A stretch of DNA of 64,000 bases from the NCBI RefSeq assembly GCF_902686445.1, contig NC_062218.1:130256594-130320593 (forward strand), given 5' to 3'. Position 1 is the stretch's first letter. Each line of letters opens with the position of its first letter. Below, in pieces: positions 13,101 to 27,300 of the stretch. The notes under the pieces were generated by a model. That model ran no database searches. It was not told the DNA's origin and was given only the letters and a program-made list of their open reading frames with translations. Both the position numbers and the translations under genes were made by a program. Source of the DNA: Sciurus carolinensis. Lineage: Eukaryota; Chordata; Mammalia; Rodentia; Sciuridae.

Positions 13101-16100
13101 TATAAGCACAGACCTGGGTTCTTTGCTTAAATCCTAGTTGTACTACTTTTGACTTAGAAGTCTTTGTTTTCTAATGTCTTATATCTTAAAGTTACAATGA
13201 CCACAGTTTTCTTTTTTATGAGATTGAAAAAGTTTCTTGGGACTGGGTTTGTAGCTCAGTGGTAGAGTGCTTGCCTGGCACATATGAGGCACTGGGTTTG
13301 ATCCTTAGCACCACATAAAAATAAATAAATAAAATAAAGGAATTGTGTCCATCTACAACTAAAAATATTTAAAAAATAAAGAAAAAGTGTCTTTAAGATG
13401 CTGTTGAAATATAAAATGTGAAACACAGGAGGAGATAAACAGTACACTTCTGTAATGAATACTGTGCAGTGTGGTAGAAGTCAGTGTCCTCAAGGTTTAG
13501 AGCTAGACAGGCCTTGTTTTGAATTTCAGCTCTGACATTTATTTGTATGTGACACTGTGCAAGTTCCTTAACTGGGGCAATACTTTTATCATGTCTATGC
13601 CTTTGTAAGATTGTGAGAATTAAATGAGTAATATATACATAGTGCTTAGTATACAACTGGCAACTTAGTATAGTTGAATAAATATTAACTATACCATTGG
13701 ATTGGTATTGTCTCTTTGAAAGTAATTGGGATGGAGTCTTTTGCATTTCTTTTGGGGGGAAGATAGTTGAGACACTAAAGATGTTACAATTGCTATTTGT
13801 CATGTTCTTCAGGTTGGTAACAGGGAAGATGCTGAGAAGGAAATGCCTACTTCTACCTTCTCATCTAGTACCCAGGTATCCTGCCCATTATGTGATCAAG
13901 GCTTCCCGCCCACAAAGATTGAGCGACATGCTATGTACTGCAATGGTCTGATGGAGCAGGAATCAGGTAAAGACTCATCAGGACAGCCAGACTTGTACTT
14001 TCTTTGTATGTGATTTTGTAATCCTCTACAGTGCAATGTAGTGAAAGCAGCTCTTCTTCAGAGTTAAAGTGTTATTGTTTTTTTTTTTTTTCTATCTAGT
14101 TAAATTTCTAGTACTTTCATGGTTTTTATTTGTGTTAGTAGTTATACTACCTTGTTACCTCAGAAGTGGGGAAGGAAAAAGTCTTTCCTCTTTTAGTGTT
14201 TCAATTTACTTGCTATAGGTAGACCAAAAACCAATACAATGCAGTAGACCCTGCAATTTCAATTCATATATTCAAATATTGAGATTCTGGTGGAACTTGG
14301 GAACCTAAGTCTAGTGTTGCCCATTTTTTATTCAAAATAAGTCTCTTCTGGCTTTTTTGTGTTTGTTTATTTTTTAAAATAGAAATTCTACCTAGAGACA
14401 GCAGCTGAAAATAACCCTAATTTATATTCATGTCCTGCATGTCTCTGCTGTGTTACCCTGGAGCTGTTGGTTAATCTCTGTAAGAGAGTAGAGTTTGGTA
14501 TAGTTTGGAGGTTTGGGTTTTTTTGGTTTTTTTTGGGGGGTGGTGTTTGCGTGTGTGTTTTGGTACTGGGGGCCGAACCTAGGGTGTTTCACCACTGAAC
14601 CACATCCCCAGTCCTTTTTATTTTTTATTTTAAGATGGGGTCTTGCTAAATTGCTGAGGCTGACCTTAAACTTGTGATCCTCCGGCCTCAGCCTTAGTTG
14701 GTGGGATTATAGGTGTATGCCACCATATCTGGCCAGTGTGAGAGATTGATCAAAGAAAATCTTCTTGTTAATCACACTCACACTCCTTGAAATGTCATCC
14801 TGATCCTGCCTTTTTATGATTTCCACCTTTAAATACAGTAGTGTTAGCGTAGCATAGATGGTCTGTGACCCATCATATTGAATGTAACTTATATAATAGG
14901 AGGTGTTGCAACTTCTCTGCTTGATTCCTATAACAGATGTGTGAAGTATCTTATAAATTAAAATTGCCAAAAATAAATGTATATTTAATTTTTCTATAGT
15001 ATACATCTTAGTTATTAAATAAGAAAGTTCGTAAACTTACAGTTTAATGTTTGTTGATTTTTCTGATTATTAACTAGTACATGTTCCTCGTAATAATAAT
15101 AATGGCTTACATTTATTGAGTTATCGAAAGTGAGTATTCATTCAGGTATTATTTACATACATAGGAGATTAAATGAGACATTTTAAGAAAAGGGCTTAGC
15201 CTTGTCTAGCACACTAAGTATTTAAGAAGTATTAGCTCCTGTTATTATTCCCAGTAGTGAAATTCCTATGTCAAAGATTTTGTGGTCTTTTTAAAGGGGC
15301 TTTATATAAAGCATTATAGTCTTTCAACTAGAATGAAAGTTGAGGACCTAAATCTGACCATCAATTCCTTTTATTGAAAGAGTACTGAAGGAATGGAGTT
15401 CAGCTGCAGTTTCAATTTGACATAGCTCTTTAGTCTGTTTTTTTGTTTGTTTGTTTTTTAATGTGAGAGTTTCAGTGGCTGAAAGAATTCTGGGACTGAG
15501 CCTTTGGTGACTAGAGAGGGCAGAAATTATTTTTTCTATCTTACCATGCATGCTTTACTCACTGGTATTAGTCATCTGAGTCAGTGACTTACTCAGCACT
15601 GAGTTCCAGAAATAAATGAGTTTGAGAAGCTGAATGTCCCTTTGAGCTCTAAGAGTAGATGACTTCCGTCAGGTCAGAATTATTAGGTAAAGAATAATAT
15701 AGAGTATCTCCTATGGATATCTCCCACATCAAACTCTGCTGGTTTGGGCTTTAATGGGAAACTCTGGCATTCATTACTGTCAGGTGTCTATAAGCTACAT
15801 GGTATTTGCATTCAGGTCTTTTCCTTAGTAGAGTATGGTGGGGGAGCTCACAGCCCCTAGTATATGGTGTTAAAATAATTTGGGTTTGTTTTTTAACTTT
15901 CTCAGACCATATGCAGACTTACATTACCAGAACCAGGTTGTTCTCATTTTGAACTTGTTAAGCTGACACCATCAGGTGGGCAAGCACTCTACCAACTGAG
16001 CTATATCCCTAGCCTGAAAGTCCTAATATTATATTTTTTTTCTTTTAACAGACTGCATTTTGAGTCATTGTACACAAATGGGGAGCATCATTTCGTTTTT

Positions 16101-19100
16101 ATAGTTGTACATGATGTAGATTCATACCATTCGTGTAATCATATGTGTCCATAGAGTAATGATGTCTGTCTCATTCCACCATTTTTCATGCCTCCCCTCT
16201 CATTTCCCTCTACATAATCTAAAGTTCCTCCATTCTTCTCACCCCTCATCCCCGACCCCATTATATATCATCATCCCTAATATTCTTGATACTATATGTC
16301 ATAAAGCTGTGATCCTAATGTCTCAGACCTCCATCTGAAGATGTCACTGGCAGCCAAACCAGGCATACCAGGCAACCCTGGTGGCCAGATATGGTCATTC
16401 CCCTGCATAAGAAGTAAGCAAATGATGTAAAAAGGATTTTACACAGCTTGATCAAACTGGGGAGAAGCAGCTAGATTATTACTCTGCTGGTCCCCTAGAA
16501 GCAGTTACAATTTATAGAAAGAAAAGCTGGTGATATACATACGTATATTTAGCTAGGCTGTGCTTATCCAGAAAACATATCAGTTTTAGCTTTCTTGGCA
16601 TCTGTCCTCTTCATGAGGAAGTTTTTAATTCTCAGCAGGAGGAAGTTCAGGAGCTCTCTGCTATATCCTGAATGACAGTCTCTCTTTCTTTTTCATAGGG
16701 ACATTTGTTTTGAGCTATCTAGAACATTACATTCTTTTTCTCACTGTCAACTTACCTAGATCCTTTCTGCCGATTCTTATTTACCTTAAAATCATCCTAA
16801 TACTCATGAAACACTTTTTTAAATGATAGTAGGCCTTATATGGTTTGCTAAGGAAGTTTAAGACAAGATTTCTGCCATCAAGGAACTTGCAGTCTCATTG
16901 GGGAATTACGCATTTACCTAAGAAATTAATTATAAGATGATACAAAGTGAATGGTTTATACCCAAGTGAATGTCCCTGAAAGTAAGTATAATCAGAATAT
17001 AGTGAATTGGAATAATGTCCCAGAGACATCATTTAGTCTAGACTGTGAAAACTGGGTAGGTTTAAATAAACCTTAAGAGGGCAGGGGCCCTTTACCTTCC
17101 TGTAAGTTTAGATAAGAAGCAAAGAAAATGGCGACTGATCAATAATTCTAGTAGTGCTAACTTGTTAACTGAACTTACCATTTCTGGTGACATTTTAGGT
17201 CCTATGAGAGAGTTTGAGCAGGGAATTCTCACTAGATCCATCTATTTACTCCTTTACTTTCTTGGATACGGAGTTTGGGGGTATAGGTAGACTGGAGGCT
17301 GAGAGATCATTAGCCCCATGAATAAGGGGTGAAATAAGAGAGGACTTTCTTCCCAGAATTAAGTTTCCCTCCTTCCTGTTTTTTTCTGGAGCTGATCCTA
17401 GACACGCTTGGTTTGGCTATGTAAGAGAAATAGTAATTAGAGTCATTTACATGAAGTGTCTACCATTTATGCCTAGTTACCATGTAGCACAATAACAATT
17501 ATGCATATCATTAAATATGTGTCTGATTAACTTTGCTGTAAGTTTTATTTGATTATAATACTATACTCTAGTTAAGTTGGTTTGTCTGCTCTGTTTGCTC
17601 AATGACATGGCTATATATTCAGCACTATGAAAAAAATAGAGGGACTGTTGTTTAAAGGCATCATTTGAGGGGTAAGATTTGCTAAATTGATCTACACTGG
17701 AACAAAGGCAGATTATCTTTGCTTTCACTTTCTGGAAAATGTATTTAAGATTATTTTTACTTAATCATTTAGGAAAAATAAAACTCTTTATTTACTCATT
17801 CACTAAATATGTATTAATACCTAATGTATATCAGATACAGTGAACAGAATATTTCAAGTTCCTGTTTCTGTGGAGCTTATAATCTAGTAGTGGGAGCAAG
17901 TAATGGAAAAATAAATACATAATATGTCACACAGTGATAAGTATTTTAGAGAAAAAAGTAACAGCAGAAGAGTGGGGTACAGAGTCAGTAAGTTGCAATT
18001 TAAAATTGGTGATCAAGGAAGGTCCTATTGAGAAGGTGGCATTTGAGTAGACACCTAAAGGAAGTGAAGGAATTTTGAGGCAGGGAGGAGAAAGTGTAAC
18101 AGGCAGAGAGACCAGTAAATTTAAAGATCCTGGGGTATGAACAGGCTTGAGTATGGCTAGAGTTGAGTAAATGAGAGAGAGAAAATGAGACTGAGAGACT
18201 ATTGAGGAAGGGACAGGTGGACAGACCAGGTACTCTTTGGCCTTAAGAAGGACTTTGGCTTTTTCTCTGGACAAGGGAGTAACTATTGGAGGGATTTGAG
18301 CAAAGTAGTACTATTAAGCAAAGAAACATTTTGCTTCATAGACAATAGATTATTGGAATAGGGGACAAGTATGGAAGGCAGGAGAACAGAGTCAACATTC
18401 TCATTTTTGGCAATATGACAGTGGACTTTGGGACTAGACAGATCTGGACTTAAATTTTAACTATGATATTTACTAGTTGAATAATACTTTGATAGGTTAT
18501 CTTACCTCTTTTTGGACCAGGTTCCATGTTAATAAAATTAGCCCGACAGTATTGGGATTGTCATAAGAAGCTGAGTTACTTTATAAAGTATTTAGCTCTG
18601 TGCTTAAATATTCAATAAATATTTGCTATTATTATTGACTATTTTTTTCCTATTTAGTTTTTCTGAGGTATGTGTTTCTATGTGCTAATACATAAAGGAT
18701 AAGCTATCAGTTGGATAGAACTAAGGGGAAGATAAAAGGTAAGGCCTAAAAGTCAAAGGGATAAGAATAAGTTAGTGAGAAATAGATCATAGGAGAATTT
18801 GGGAAACTGAAGACATTAATTGTTTACATTTAGGACCTAGAAAGAGGTCCAGATGTGGCTTATGGTTAGGATACTGCTTGGGGTAGGTTTTCTCTTCAGG
18901 AATATCTCCAGAAAAATAATGATGAATGGGTGGATAGATTGGAGGAGGTAGAGATCTTTGTTATAGATATTCCTGGGAGGTAACAAAAAAGGACTAAGGT
19001 CTAGAATAGGCTTTTCTTGGGTAGCTCAGCAAAAATCTGTTAAGACTTTCTCAAATTAGACAAAGTTAGACCTTTTCTGTTTTAAATACCTGTATTTGCC

Positions 19101-21299
19101 TACTTGAATATAATTTGAATACTCTTCATCTCATTTGTATTGTTGTGGCTTTTGTGGTACCCAGAACAATTAGATTAAGTATATTGTTATTGGTACCTAG
19201 CTACTGAGGTTTTGACAGTTCTGAAATAGCATAGGTTTAATACACATAGCATGGATTTTGGAGACAAACTGACCTGTGGGGAGATATGCAAACAAACATA
19301 GGCTCTGATCACATGTTTCAATGTGATCAGAGTGGTTCAGTTGGGTAAATAAGACATGCCCAAGAATAACTGTAATATAAGTCAAAACTATTAAGGGGTA
19401 TACAAGTAAAGTCCTGTGGTATTTCAGAGGAAATGTGATTAGAGATTGAGAGAGAAGGGCATTATTGTAAGAGAACAGTAGGCAAAAATCACATAAATAG
19501 AAAAATGTGAAGGGTGTATAGGAAAGACCAAGCAATTTGGTGTGGTAGTAATATGGGAAAGGAAATAGTAGGCAATTGGAGAATGACAAATATAATTTAT
19601 GTGGGTCAACATAGGGCAGTTTTTTAAAATCCTAAAATTATTCATGTGTTTACACCCACTGTTGTGTTTAAGACCCTCTTGGATGCAAGTGTCAGAAATA
19701 TAATTTAGCTTGCATAATAATTGGGAAATCTGGTTAGGGTTTATTAAGACAACTGGATTTAGGAGCTTAGACCTTTTGGTTTCACTTGTCTCTGTTCAAC
19801 AGAAAGTTGTTTTTTTTTGTTGTTGTTGTTGTTTGTTTTTTTGTTTTTTAAGTGGGGCAAGGAAAATAGCTGCCAGCAGCCGTAGACTTTTAGCTTTTTA
19901 GCTTTTATTTCTTTAGTTGTAGATGGACACAGTACCTTTATTTTATTTATTTTTATGTGGTGCTGAGGAATTGAGCCCAGTGCCTCACATATGCTAGGCA
20001 AGCATTCTACCACTGAGCTACAATCCGAGCCTGACTTTTAACTTTTAATGGAAAGAAGGAGATCTTTCTCCTGAGACGATAGATCAGTCGAGAGGAAGAC
20101 TCTAATAGCCCTTACTTGATTTAAGTGTCCACTCCCTGGTCTGGTCACTGTAACAAAGTTGATGGGTGTGTATCATTTATAACTCAGAACAAGTAAAGGA
20201 AAATCCTATTAATACTATCAGAAATGCTGTTTGTATCTACAGAAAAATTTTGTTGGTAGTCACAATAACAAAACACTATTAACAATGGGTTTAACACATA
20301 GGATTTCTTTTTCTTTTTTAATATTTCTTTTTAGATGTTGACAGACCTTTATTTTTCATTCTGTTTATGTGGTGCCAAGAACTGAACCCAGTGCCTCATA
20401 CATGCTAGGCAAGCGTTGTACCACTGAGTCACAACCCCAGCCCAGATTTCTTTTCTTTTCTTTTTTTAAAATATTTTGTTTAGTTGTAGGTGGACACAAT
20501 ATCTGTATTTTTTAAAATTTTTATGTGGTGCTGAGGATTGAACCCAGGGCCTCATGCATGCTAGGTGAGCGTTCTACCACTGAACCACAACCCCAGCCTC
20601 TGGATTACTTTTTCTTAAAAAATACATTTGGAGTGAGACAGTGGCTTACTTGTATAATTGAAGACTTAGGCTTTTACCCATTGGTTTCACAATCCTGAGC
20701 TTGGGACTTCTTGATTCATGGTTTCAGGATGACTGTTGCATCTCTAGACCTTACATCTGTGTTCCAGGAAGGAAGTGGAGGAGAAAGGGTAAAAGAGTAT
20801 GACTGCTGATTCTGACTGCTTGGATCTAATACTCATTCCTGCAGTCCTATGGAATAGGGACTATTCTAAATTAAGGTTCAATTAGGCCAGCTCTAAATTT
20901 AGGGTATCCTTTATGTGTGTTTATATGTCTTTTGCCTATACAATTATTCTCTCTTTGAAGTCACTAATTTTTACAGTGATTCAACTTAAAAAGTTTTCAT
21001 GTCTTGCTCTTTATGAAGTATTGCATGAGATGCTAGGAGTGAGGAGTGGAACTGAAGAGGTGGTAAGGGATTTGATACAGAGCTGAATGGGATCTGAAGC
21101 TTATACTCAGGAGATTAATAGTCCAGTGAGGAAAACAGATTTGGGCATCATGACTAAGTACAGTACAACTCAGTTGAAATGCTAAAATAGAGGCACTAGC
21201 CACTCACAGAGGAAGAAGAATGGTTTAATTCCAGTTAGTAGGATAAGGAAAAATTTCTTAATTATTCCTCTCATATTGGACATAGGTTTTTTAAAACAA

Positions 21300-21336
<37 letters not shown>

Positions 21337-24265
21337 GATATCTATCTATCCATTCATCCATTTTTGTAGCACCAGTATGCTTTACTACTGAGAGTTCATC
21401 TCCATCCCCTTTTTATTTTTATTTTTTAAATTTTTAAACAAGGTCTTGTTAAGTTACTGGGGGTCTCAGTAAGTTGCTGAGACTGATCTCAAATTTGAGA
21501 TCCTCTTGGCTTAGCCTTCTAGGTCTCGGGAATTACAGACGTGTGCCACCATACTTGGCTTTATTATTTTTTTAATCAAAAGTAAACATCTAAAACAGCA
21601 GTGTTCTCTGAAGTTTGCCCCTGCATCTATTGGGATCTGAATATTGTTCTTATCAGCTTATATAAATTCTTTATATAAATTATTTGCTTTTTGCCTCAAA
21701 GGTGGTTTTCAGTTTTTTTTCCCACTCACTCATCAGTTCTCACCAAGTTACCAGATTAATGCAACCTGGGGCAGCAGTCCCCTTCTTGTGTGAAGACTGT
21801 CAAAGCTTTTGTTCCTGAAGCAGAAACAGTACTGATCCTGCAGAAAGATCTAGTCCCTGTGAATAGAAGTGGCAATGATAGAGGGAAAAGAGTATTGGAA
21901 TCATGCAGAATTAAGGGGGTGAGGTGGGCAGCAAGTAGAAGAAATGAAAAATTCATTGCCATTGATGATGAGAGGAGGAAACTGAGGAAGTAGTCTGCTT
22001 TAGGGGTCAATAGGAACTAGATGTCCAGTGATATATTTAAAGGAATTGGGATGTATTTCCAGAGCAACTGGGAATTTTGAAACATACTTCCCCCCTGAGT
22101 ATAAAAAGCAAAATAAAATCTAGTGAAGCCATCATACTTATTTTGAAATATTTCCTTTGTGGAATGAGGTGGGAGGGTTGATGGAGCAAGCACTTTCCTC
22201 CCTAATATTGGGATTCTGTTACATACATACTGGTTAAGTAGTCCTATTTTAAAACACCAGAATCTTAAATGCTTCATTTTGAGCACTAACATGATGCCAC
22301 AAATGGAACATGGAAAATTCCACACCTGGCCTTCTGTGTCCTCTGACAGATCACAATCCAATTGCAGGCCCACTAAAAATATTATATAAAATTACTTAAG
22401 TCTGTGTGTATAAGATGTGTATGAAACTTAAATGAATTTCATGTTCAGACTTGAGTCCTTCCCTCAAGACAACTCATTATGTATATGCAAATATTTCAAA
22501 GTCTGAAAAAAATCTGGACTCTAAAACATTTTGGATCCCAAGCATTTTGAAAAAGTTATATTCACCTTGTGTGTGTGTGAGTGTGTGTGTGTGCAAACTG
22601 TTTTTACATTTGCCCCCATCCCCAGTATTATTAAATACTGATCTAACATCTCATGCTGTTAGAAATTCATTAGGTTTACAAGGTTGTTTTTAACTTCAAC
22701 AAATTGTCTAAAACATACTTAATTCTTTGTCTTCATTGGGGAAATATTTTTTGACAGAGAAAACCACAATGATAGGAGCAACTTATATAACAAAATAGAA
22801 AGACATTTAAGAAAAAGATGTTTTAGATCAAAATCTGGGCATTGTATTATATCCACCATAAAGTAAATTCCTCTTTAGCAGGTTTTACCCCAAACCTATT
22901 TGGTGTTTTCTAAAAAGGCCATCCTCTTATTTGCATACACATGCTATTGTCATAGAAATATATTATAACTCTTAGATACAGGATGACCTCTTAGACCAGT
23001 ACCTTCGATCCAGACCTATATTACATTGCATGTAATGCTCTTTTCTTGGATTGATAATGCAGAAGTGAGTCCCTGTTCCTCATCATGGTCTCAGTTGTCT
23101 TCTAACAACTTTCTGAGGAATATTTCTTCTTGTTAGCTGCACTGGTGCATTAATAAAGTTTGATGCGGCATGTGAAATGGTAACCTGACTGCAGTCCACG
23201 TTTGCTCAAGTTCTCAGTGTCTTTACTCTTCCCATCTTGTTCCTTTTAACATTGACCTCCTTTGCTTCAGTTATCCCTCCTCATTGTGCCTTAATGTTGA
23301 AGTGCCAGGCCTCAGGATTTCTTTTAGCAGTTTTTTTCTGCCGGATGTGCTTATTCCTTCCTTGAAAAATAAAATAGCTCTTTTTAACACCTGAGTTAAT
23401 ACCCAAAGCATTATGTGTTAAAGGAATATTAACAGTTGAAAACCATTTTAGAGAAATTCTCTCACTTCAGAATCTAGTCACACTTTTTAATTCAGGCAGC
23501 TAGAGCATTTTAAGAAAGAGAAAGTTCAAGGAATTAATATTAGTTCAGTGATCTTTACAGAATTAATCTGAGAGCCACAGAAAGGACTGTCATTACCTCA
23601 GAGAATAAGTATTATTTCCTTTTTACCATTGGTGAAAATAGTACCAGATTTAGGCTGGTGTCAGTAGAGGCAGGAGCCAAGCCCAAGTTGCCTCACTCCA
23701 GAGCTAATATTCTTCATCATCATTCAACGCCTAGCAGGTGTTGTAGAAGTGGGACACATGGGAAAGTTAATGAGACCCTGGAAGCCTTCCTCAGTTTCAG
23801 GAATGCAGAGTACTAGAATATTTCACCTCTGAGTAAAACATGAAATCTGATCTCATCAGAATTGACCTTGTTGGTTTTCAGTTACCTGGAAGAAAAATTT
23901 AGATGGATTTAGGCTCTTTCTTGTTGAACAGAGTCCATATGACATGTCACCTCCTTTTAAGAGCATATGTGCAAAATCAGAAGATTCAGTGAACAGTTAC
24001 TTTTTGTGGTGGCTGTGAAGATTGAGTGTGCAGGCAGATTTGTTACTGAGGATTTTCTGAGGGTCTGATAAAAAGGAAATAGTATTATCTTAATTTAGAC
24101 TCTAATAATAATCTGGGGTTTGATTTGACTTGATTATCATTAATGATTCTTTAGAAAGAAGCCTCTTGGAGGTTTTTCTAGGTAGTTATGTCTTTGTCAC
24201 TTGACTTTTATACTAGTTTTTAAAAAGACAGTAACCGGTATAACTGATTATTATCTTGTAAAATG

Positions 24266-24300
<35 letters not shown>

Positions 24301-27300
24301 TACTTTTCATTACAGAACATTTGAAACATAAAAGTTGTTAGGATAGTAATACCTTGAACCCAGTCTTTAACTCATGGCTATTGGTGTTTCATCTAAAGGA
24401 TATTCAATCCATAACTGCCCCTCTCCAGATTATTTTAAATCACATCCCAAATATCATTTTATTCTTTTATTCACTCTTTCATTCATAATGGGGAGGCCAA
24501 ACCCAGAGTGCTTAACCACTGAGCCATATTCCCAACACTCTTTATTTTTTATTTTGAGACAAGTTCTTGCTAAGTTACATAGGTCATCACTAAGTTTCTG
24601 AGACTGGCCTTGAACTTGTGATCCTCCTCAGCCTTCCAAGTTGCTGGGATTATAGGCATGTACCACTGTATCCTCATTTCATTAATGTATATCCCTAAAA
24701 TATAAGATAGATCTCTTTAAGAAAATAACCATAATCCTATTGTTATGCCTAAAAAAGTAGTGATAGTTCCTTAATATCACCAAATATCTGTTCTTTTCAA
24801 ATCTCCCTGAGTCTCAATTCTTTTTTATAGTTGGTTTGTCGAAATCAGGATCCAAGAGTGGTTCACACGTTTCAAAGATTTTGATGCTTGTGTCTCAGGC
24901 TCTCACCATTTATAGAAGAATCAAACCCCCAAAAGTTCTTTTTAAAGACCTAACCATTCATAATTTGTACACATAAGCTTAATATTATTATTAGCAGTAA
25001 CTGTGTTGTCATTTGTATTTCCTCTACTGGCATCTGACAGTACTGTGCAGCTAGGTCTTCAAACTCATAAGTGAATTCAGTAAAGTAGCGGGATATAAGA
25101 TCAATGCACATAAATCTAAGGCATTTTTATACATAAGTGATGAATCTTCAGAAAGAGAAATTAGGAAAACTACCCCATTCACAATAGCATCGAAAAAAAT
25201 AAAATACTTGGGAATCAATCTCACAAAAGAGGCGAAAGACCTCTACAATGAGAACTACAGAACACTAAAGAAAGAAATTAAAGAAAACCTTAGAAGATGG
25301 AAAGATCTCCCATGCTCCTGGATAGGCAGAATTAATATTGTCAAAATGGCCATACTACCAAAAGTGCTATACAGATTCAATGCAATTCCAATTAAAATCC
25401 CAATGATGTACCTTGCAGAAATAGAGCAAGGAATTATGAAATTCATCTGGAAGAATAAAAAACCTAGAATAGCTAAAGCAATCCTCAGTAGCAAGAGCGA
25501 AGCAGGGGGTATCGCAATACCAGATCTTCAACTCTACTACAAAGCAATAGTAACAAAAACGGCATGGTATTGGTACCAAAATAGACAGGTAGATCAATGG
25601 TACAGAATAGAGGACACAGACACAAACCCAAATAAATACAATTTTCTCATACTAGACAAAGGGTCCAAAAATATGCAATGAAGAAAAGAGCCTCTTCAAC
25701 AAATGGTGCTGGGAAAACTGGAAAACGATATGCAATAGAATGAAATTAAACCCCTATCTCTCACCCTACACAAAACTCAACTCAAAATGGATCAAGGACC
25801 TTGGAATCAGACCAGAGACCCTGCATCTTATAGAAGAAAAAGTAGGTCCAAATCTTCGCCTTGTTGGCTTAGGATCAGACTTCCTTAACAGGACTCCCAT
25901 AGCACAAGAAATAAAAGCAAGAATCAACAACTGGGATAGATTCAAACTAAAAAGCTTTCTCTCAGCAAAGGAAACTATCAGCAATGTGTAGAGAGCGCCT
26001 ACAGAGTGGGAGAATATCTTTACCACTCATACTTCAGATAGAGCGCTAATTTCCAGAATCTATAAAGAACTCAAAAAACTCTACACGAAGTATACAAATA
26101 ATCCAATCAACAAATGGGCTAAGGAAATGAACAGACACTTCACAGAAGAAGATGTACAAGCAATCAACAGATATATGAAAAAATGTTCAACATCTCTAGT
26201 AATAAGGGAAATGCAAATCAAAACTACCCTAAGATTTCATCTCACCCCAATTAGAATGGCGATTATCAAGAACACAAGCAACAATAGGTGTTGGCGAGGA
26301 TGTGGTGAAAAAGGAACACTCATACATTGCTGGTGGGGTTGCAAATTAGTGCAGCCACTCTGGAAAGCAGTATGGAGATTCCTCAGAAAGCTTGGAATGG
26401 AACCACCATTTGACCCAGCTATCCCACTCCTTGGCCTATACCCAAAGGACTTAAAATCAGCGTACTACAGAGATACAGCCACATCAATGTTCATTGCTGC
26501 TCAATTCACCATAGCCAGATTGTGAAACCAACCCAGATGCCCTTCAGTTGATGAATGGATAAAGAAACTGTGGCATATGTATACAATGGAATATTACTCC
26601 GCATTGAAGAATGATAAAATTATGGCATTTGCAGGCAAATGGATGAAATTGGAGAATATCATGCTAAGTGAGATAAGCCAATCTCAAAAAACTAAAGGAC
26701 GAATGATCTCGCTGATAAGTGGATGAGGACATATAATGGGGGGTGGGAGGGGTTAGCATTAGGGTTAGGGTTAGGTTTAGGGTTAGGGATAAGGAGTGTG
26801 GTAAGAATGAAGGAAAGAAGGACTGTATAGAGGGAAAAGAGGGGTGGGAGGGGTGGGGGGGAAGGGAAAAAAAATAATGAATCAAACATCATTGCCCTAT
26901 GTAAATGTATGATTACACAAATGGTACGCCTTGACTCCATGTACAAATAGAGAAACAACATGTATCCCATTTGTATACAATTAAAAAAAAAAAAAACTAC
27001 TCTTAAAGCAAAGGCTTTTCTTAAACGGGCAGATAGTAAATACTTTAGGCTTTGCAGACCATACAGTCCATCACAGCTATTCAGGCCCCATCACAACTAG
27101 TCAACTCTCCCCTTATAATACCAAAGCAACCATAGATAGTTTGTAAATGAGTATGGTGGTTATGTTTCAATAAAAGTTTACCCTGTGAAAACAAGGACAG
27201 CCCATAGTTTGTCCATTCCTATTTTACCGCACTGATTTTTCAAAATGTGTTCTATAGATTACTAGACTTTTGTGAAGGTATGGGAAAGAGAGAGTTGTCA

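Larger units (their letters stand above)
9513..13812 (+). other. UIMC1: UIMC1 intron
   Basis: 4.3 kb. Contains ID elements at 10100-10203, 11207-11340 and 13238-13382, a GT microsatellite with a degraded ID remnant (10441-10515), and MIR-like relics around 9750-9880, 12230-12440 and 13480-13690. The remainder is unique-looking AT-rich sequence. Confidence 0.8.

Noticed and set aside
13697..13951. 84-codon + strand frame overlapping the first zinc-finger exon
   Set aside because: It reads a different frame from the UIMC1 exon, which is supported by splice sites and protein similarity.
26751..26789. Interstitial telomere from chromosome fusion
   Set aside because: It lies inside an L1 3'UTR and a second L1 copy has it too, so it arrived by retrotransposition.
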